From Caldovatus sediminis (GTDB lineage: Bacteria > Pseudomonadota > Alphaproteobacteria > Acetobacterales > Acetobacteraceae), in assembly GCF_014644455.1 (NCBI RefSeq), contig NZ_BMKS01000008.1, positions 62,001 to 126,000 of the forward strand: 64,000 bases of DNA, given 5' to 3'. Below are positions 62,501 to 64,000 of the stretch, piece after piece (the first letter of the stretch is position 1; the number at the start of each line of letters is the position of its first letter). The position numbers and the translations under genes were made by a program. The notes beneath the pieces are model-generated. The model had not been told where the DNA came from. It saw only the letters and a list, made by a program, of their open reading frames with translations, and did not search any database.

Positions 62501-62643
62501 ACCCAGGCGAGAAGGTCCTCGGGGAAGAGGCCGCGGGCGCGGTCGTGGCGGGCGGCGGCGCCGGGGTCGTACAGCCAGCCATGGGCGGCGAGGTGGGTGC
62601 AGATCGCCTCTTCCAGCCGGGCTTCGCGGTGGAGGTCGGTCAT
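59515..62643 (-). CDS. hsdR: Type I restriction enzyme R subunit (HsdR)
   Basis: 1042 residues. N-terminal PD-(D/E)xK nuclease with Asp142 (SLDLVLFLNG) and Glu156-Lys158 (TAELKSDY). The motor follows: Walker A HSAGSGKT at 307-314, DEAH at 421-424, FTATPKAKTLELF, VVTASRKEAVRWK, and helicase motif VI-like ALLQTLSRLNRAYPGKD region (TLSRLNRAYPGK). A helical C-terminal part ends near 59515. It translocates and cuts unmodified DNA in complex with HsdM and HsdS. Start MTDLHREARLEEAI at 62643 is 25 bp after the hsdS stop; a longer frame upstream is proline/arginine-rich. Confidence 0.95.
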   Translation of the reverse strand: MTDLHREARLEEAICTHLAAHGWLYDPGAAARHDRARGLFPEDLLAWVQQTQPEAWEALTKAHGPAAATALADRLRAALDRQGTLDVLRHGLDMVGLRRPIQLAQFRPALAMNEALAARYAANRLRVVRQLRYSPHHENSLDLVLFLNGIPVATAELKSDYTQRVEDAVDQYRFDRPPRLPGRNTPEPILAFPGGALVHFAVSNSEVRMCTRLEGAESRFLPFNRGHDGGGGNPPNPHGAPTAYLWEEVWERHSWLDILGRYLVPVKDEKKRLQGWIFPRFHQLDATRKLLAAVLREGPGGRYLIQHSAGSGKTNSIAWTAHFLADLHDAANRKLFDTVLVVSDRTVLDRQLREAVEGFERTQGVVATITGEGASKSRELAEALAAGKKIVVCTIQTFPFALAEVRRLAATQGKRFAVIADEAHSSQAGQAAAKLKATLTAEEIAALEDGGEVDMEDLLAAEMKARAAQEAGISYVAFTATPKAKTLELFGRRPDPSRPAGKDNLPAPFHIYSMRQAIEEGFILDVLRNYTSWRMAFRLTHEGRELDEREVDASEAKKGILGWVRLHPHNIAARVRIVVEHFRQNVAHLLGGRAKAMVVTASRKEAVRWKTAMEAYIRQRRYPLGVLVAFSGEVSDPETGPEPFTEATMNPALRGRDIREAFATPEFSLLLVANKFQTGFDQPLLCAMYVDKRLSGIQAVQTLSRLNRAYPGKDATYVVDFVNEPEEILAAFRQYYETAELADVSDPHVVLDLRSKLDALGLYDRFEVERVAKVAVNPKATQAELDAAIGPVSNRLLTRFRQAQQAWRAGADGTKAREAAKAEMDVLLLFKRDLGSYVRLYEFLGQMFDYGNTAFEKLYLFGKLLLPLLDYGREREGVDLSALRLTHHRMRDLGQQRLNLGGGEGAEGLKPPTEVGSGQVQDRQKQRLGEIIRALNDLFEGELTEGDRIAFAESVRSKLMESATLRAQAAANTREQFGNSPNLREELLNAIIATMEAHGSMSRQALNSEAVQAGLLAVLLGPGALWEGLRKGEEPGAGADPR

Positions 62644-62668
62644 GGCGCGCGGCGGGGTGGGCGGGGGC

Positions 62669-64000
62669 TCATGCGGCCTTCGCCTCCTCGGCCGGCACAA
62701 GGCCGCGCACGTCGATCCGGCCGGTGACGGCGGCGGAGATCAGCGCGGCGCGGCGTTCCTTCAGCAGCGCGATGGCGCGCTCGGCTTCGGTGGTGAGGGT
62801 GTCGAGTTTCTTCGTCTCCGCCTCGATGAACCCGAGGATCGTGTTCTGCTCCTCAAGTGGTGGCAGCACGACCTTGATGTCCTTGAACTCCTCCCAGTAG
62901 AGCCGAAGGCGGAAGTCCGTCACACCACGCGAATGCCGGCGCATTTCCTCGACTGCGCATGGGGTGCGTAGGAGCAGTTCGACAAACGCGGTGCGCGTCG
63001 ACGTCTTGGGCCGCGCAACGACATATGCCGGGCTGACCATTCCGGGCACCGCCACCGTGCCGAAGCCGCCCTGCCAAGCGCGCATCATGTTGTATACGAG
63101 ATCACCGGGTTGGACCTTCTTGTACTTCGACCGGTTATCGCTGCGTGTGACCTTCCTCTCCAACTCCTCATCCGGCAGTTCGCGGTCTGAAACGCCATCG
63201 TGGATGGAGACGCTCAGCACCGGCAAGTCGTGCTCTCCCTCATCAGCGGCTTCGACGAACAGCGTTCCAAGACGGCGCACCTCCCAATGCGCCGGCACCG
63301 GCCCCAGCCACGCCACGCCGGAGTCCTTCATCGGCGCGGTGGGGTCGAGGCCCTTGGTGACGGCGTGGGAGATGACGGCCTGGCGCTTCTCCTTCAGCAG
63401 CGCGATCAGCCGCTCCTGCTCCGCCACCAGCGCGTCAATCTTGCCGCATTCGCGGTCGAGGAAGGCCGCAATCGCCCGCTGCTCGGCAGGAGGTGGGAGG
63501 GGAACCAACACATCACCGATGGCCCCGCTGGAAAGACCGAAGCGTGTGATCCCCTGCGCCCGCACGGAGCATTGCGCCAGCGTCTCCGGGGCCTTGAAGG
63601 CCCAGAACAGGAACGCCCCATCAATCACACCTGACACCGGCCGCAGCAACGCGAGATGATAACCGCACACGACGCCAGCGGCGCTGGATTCGACGAGGGC
63701 CGCCGCCGCGATATCGTCCGGCGTCTCGCTATCCTTCGTGATGACCACGTCCCCCGCGCGGAGCGAGAACCGCTCGATCTCAGCAGGCGTTGCCGTCGCC
63801 TCCAGGAAGGCAAGCGCGTCGGTGATCCGGTCGTTCTTATAGACATCGACGTAGTTGCAGAGCCGTACCGGCAACTCGCCTTCAAGGCTATGCTTGTCCA
63901 CGCCACTCGGTCTGATGTCGGCAAGGAAGCGAAGCCGCCGCACGCTCCACCCCGCCGGCACCGGCCCCAGCCACGCCACGCCGCTGTCGCGATAGGCCGG
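62669..64000 (-). CDS. hsdS: Type I restriction enzyme specificity subunit (HsdS), 5' end outside window
   Basis: About 443 residues are visible; the frame is still open at the window edge (PAYRDSGVAWLGPVP), so the true start is a little beyond 64000. Two target-recognition halves are present, each opened by DSGVAWLGPVPA and separated by the conserved helix region RAIAAFLDRECGKIDALVAEQERLIALLKEKR; the second half ends with the parallel LGFIEAETKKLDTLTTEAERAIALLKERR (landmarks). It sets the bipartite recognition site. hsdM is expected further right in the same operon. The recognition sequence cannot be read from the protein. Confidence 0.93.
   Translation of the reverse strand, partial: PAYRDSGVAWLGPVPAGWSVRRLRFLADIRPSGVDKHSLEGELPVRLCNYVDVYKNDRITDALAFLEATATPAEIERFSLRAGDVVITKDSETPDDIAAAALVESSAAGVVCGYHLALLRPVSGVIDGAFLFWAFKAPETLAQCSVRAQGITRFGLSSGAIGDVLVPLPPPAEQRAIAAFLDRECGKIDALVAEQERLIALLKEKRQAVISHAVTKGLDPTAPMKDSGVAWLGPVPAHWEVRRLGTLFVEAADEGEHDLPVLSVSIHDGVSDRELPDEELERKVTRSDNRSKYKKVQPGDLVYNMMRAWQGGFGTVAVPGMVSPAYVVARPKTSTRTAFVELLLRTPCAVEEMRRHSRGVTDFRLRLYWEEFKDIKVVLPPLEEQNTILGFIEAETKKLDTLTTEAERAIALLKERRAALISAAVTGRIDVRGLVPAEEAKAA

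Overview
The window is very GC-rich and almost fully coding. It is bacterial chromosome of alphaproteobacterial type, most likely Acetobacteraceae (Roseomonas-like). That placement is an inference from composition, from large families of periplasmic binding proteins with twin-arginine signals, and from the mix of lpxB, a stand-alone hisI, zur, malonyl-CoA decarboxylase and a short AceE-like E1 enzyme. No 16S or other phylogenetic marker was available to settle it.

Layout. 1-11 kb is a loose catabolic and accessory stretch: the 3' end of a hydantoinase/oxoprolinase, an isochorismatase-fold hydrolase, a molybdenum hydroxylase large subunit, an RraA-like protein, a hot-dog thioesterase, an exporter, a GlcG/HbpS protein, a class II aldolase, AroM, an iron alcohol dehydrogenase and a TctC-type binding protein. 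11-24 kb is mostly housekeeping on the minus strand: a fused SecDF, an lpxB/nitrilase/GNAT operon with stop-start overlaps, hisI divergent from a zur-like gene, then MFS, a cystathionine beta-lyase-like enzyme, mercaptopyruvate sulfurtransferase, AlaX and Nudix. At 25 kb lies the frameshifted remnant of an RTX-type secreted protein. 27-35 kb holds nnrE/nnrD, malonyl-CoA decarboxylase, the AceE-like enzyme, tRNA-Leu(UAG) and trigger factor.

The centre of interest is 34.9-47.6 kb: a branched-chain-amino-acid-type (Liv) ABC transporter locus in the order livG-livF, then SEVEN consecutive paralogous substrate-binding proteins, then livH-livM and a rho-independent terminator. The seven binding proteins (407-418 residues) all carry RR-type export signals, each has its own ribosome binding site, and four of the gaps hold GC-rich hairpins. 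Parts of the genes are identical at DNA level over more than 200 bp while ligand-facing N-terminal blocks differ. This pattern suggests tandem duplication followed by gene conversion and pocket diversification, with one permease served by seven receptors.

47.6-53.8 kb is a tightly coupled DUF1028-dppD-dppF-dppA-dppB-dppC type peptide/nickel-family transporter operon. 53.8-57.8 kb holds a TetR/COQ9-like protein, an L-gulonate 3-dehydrogenase-like enzyme and an XpaC/TelA pair with a small membrane protein. From 57.9 kb the chromosome becomes a mobile or defence region: an IS5-family element inserted at CTAG beside a truncated integrase-like gene, a tRNA-Glu(UUC) gene, and type I restriction genes hsdR and hsdS (the latter running off the right edge, with hsdM presumably beyond).
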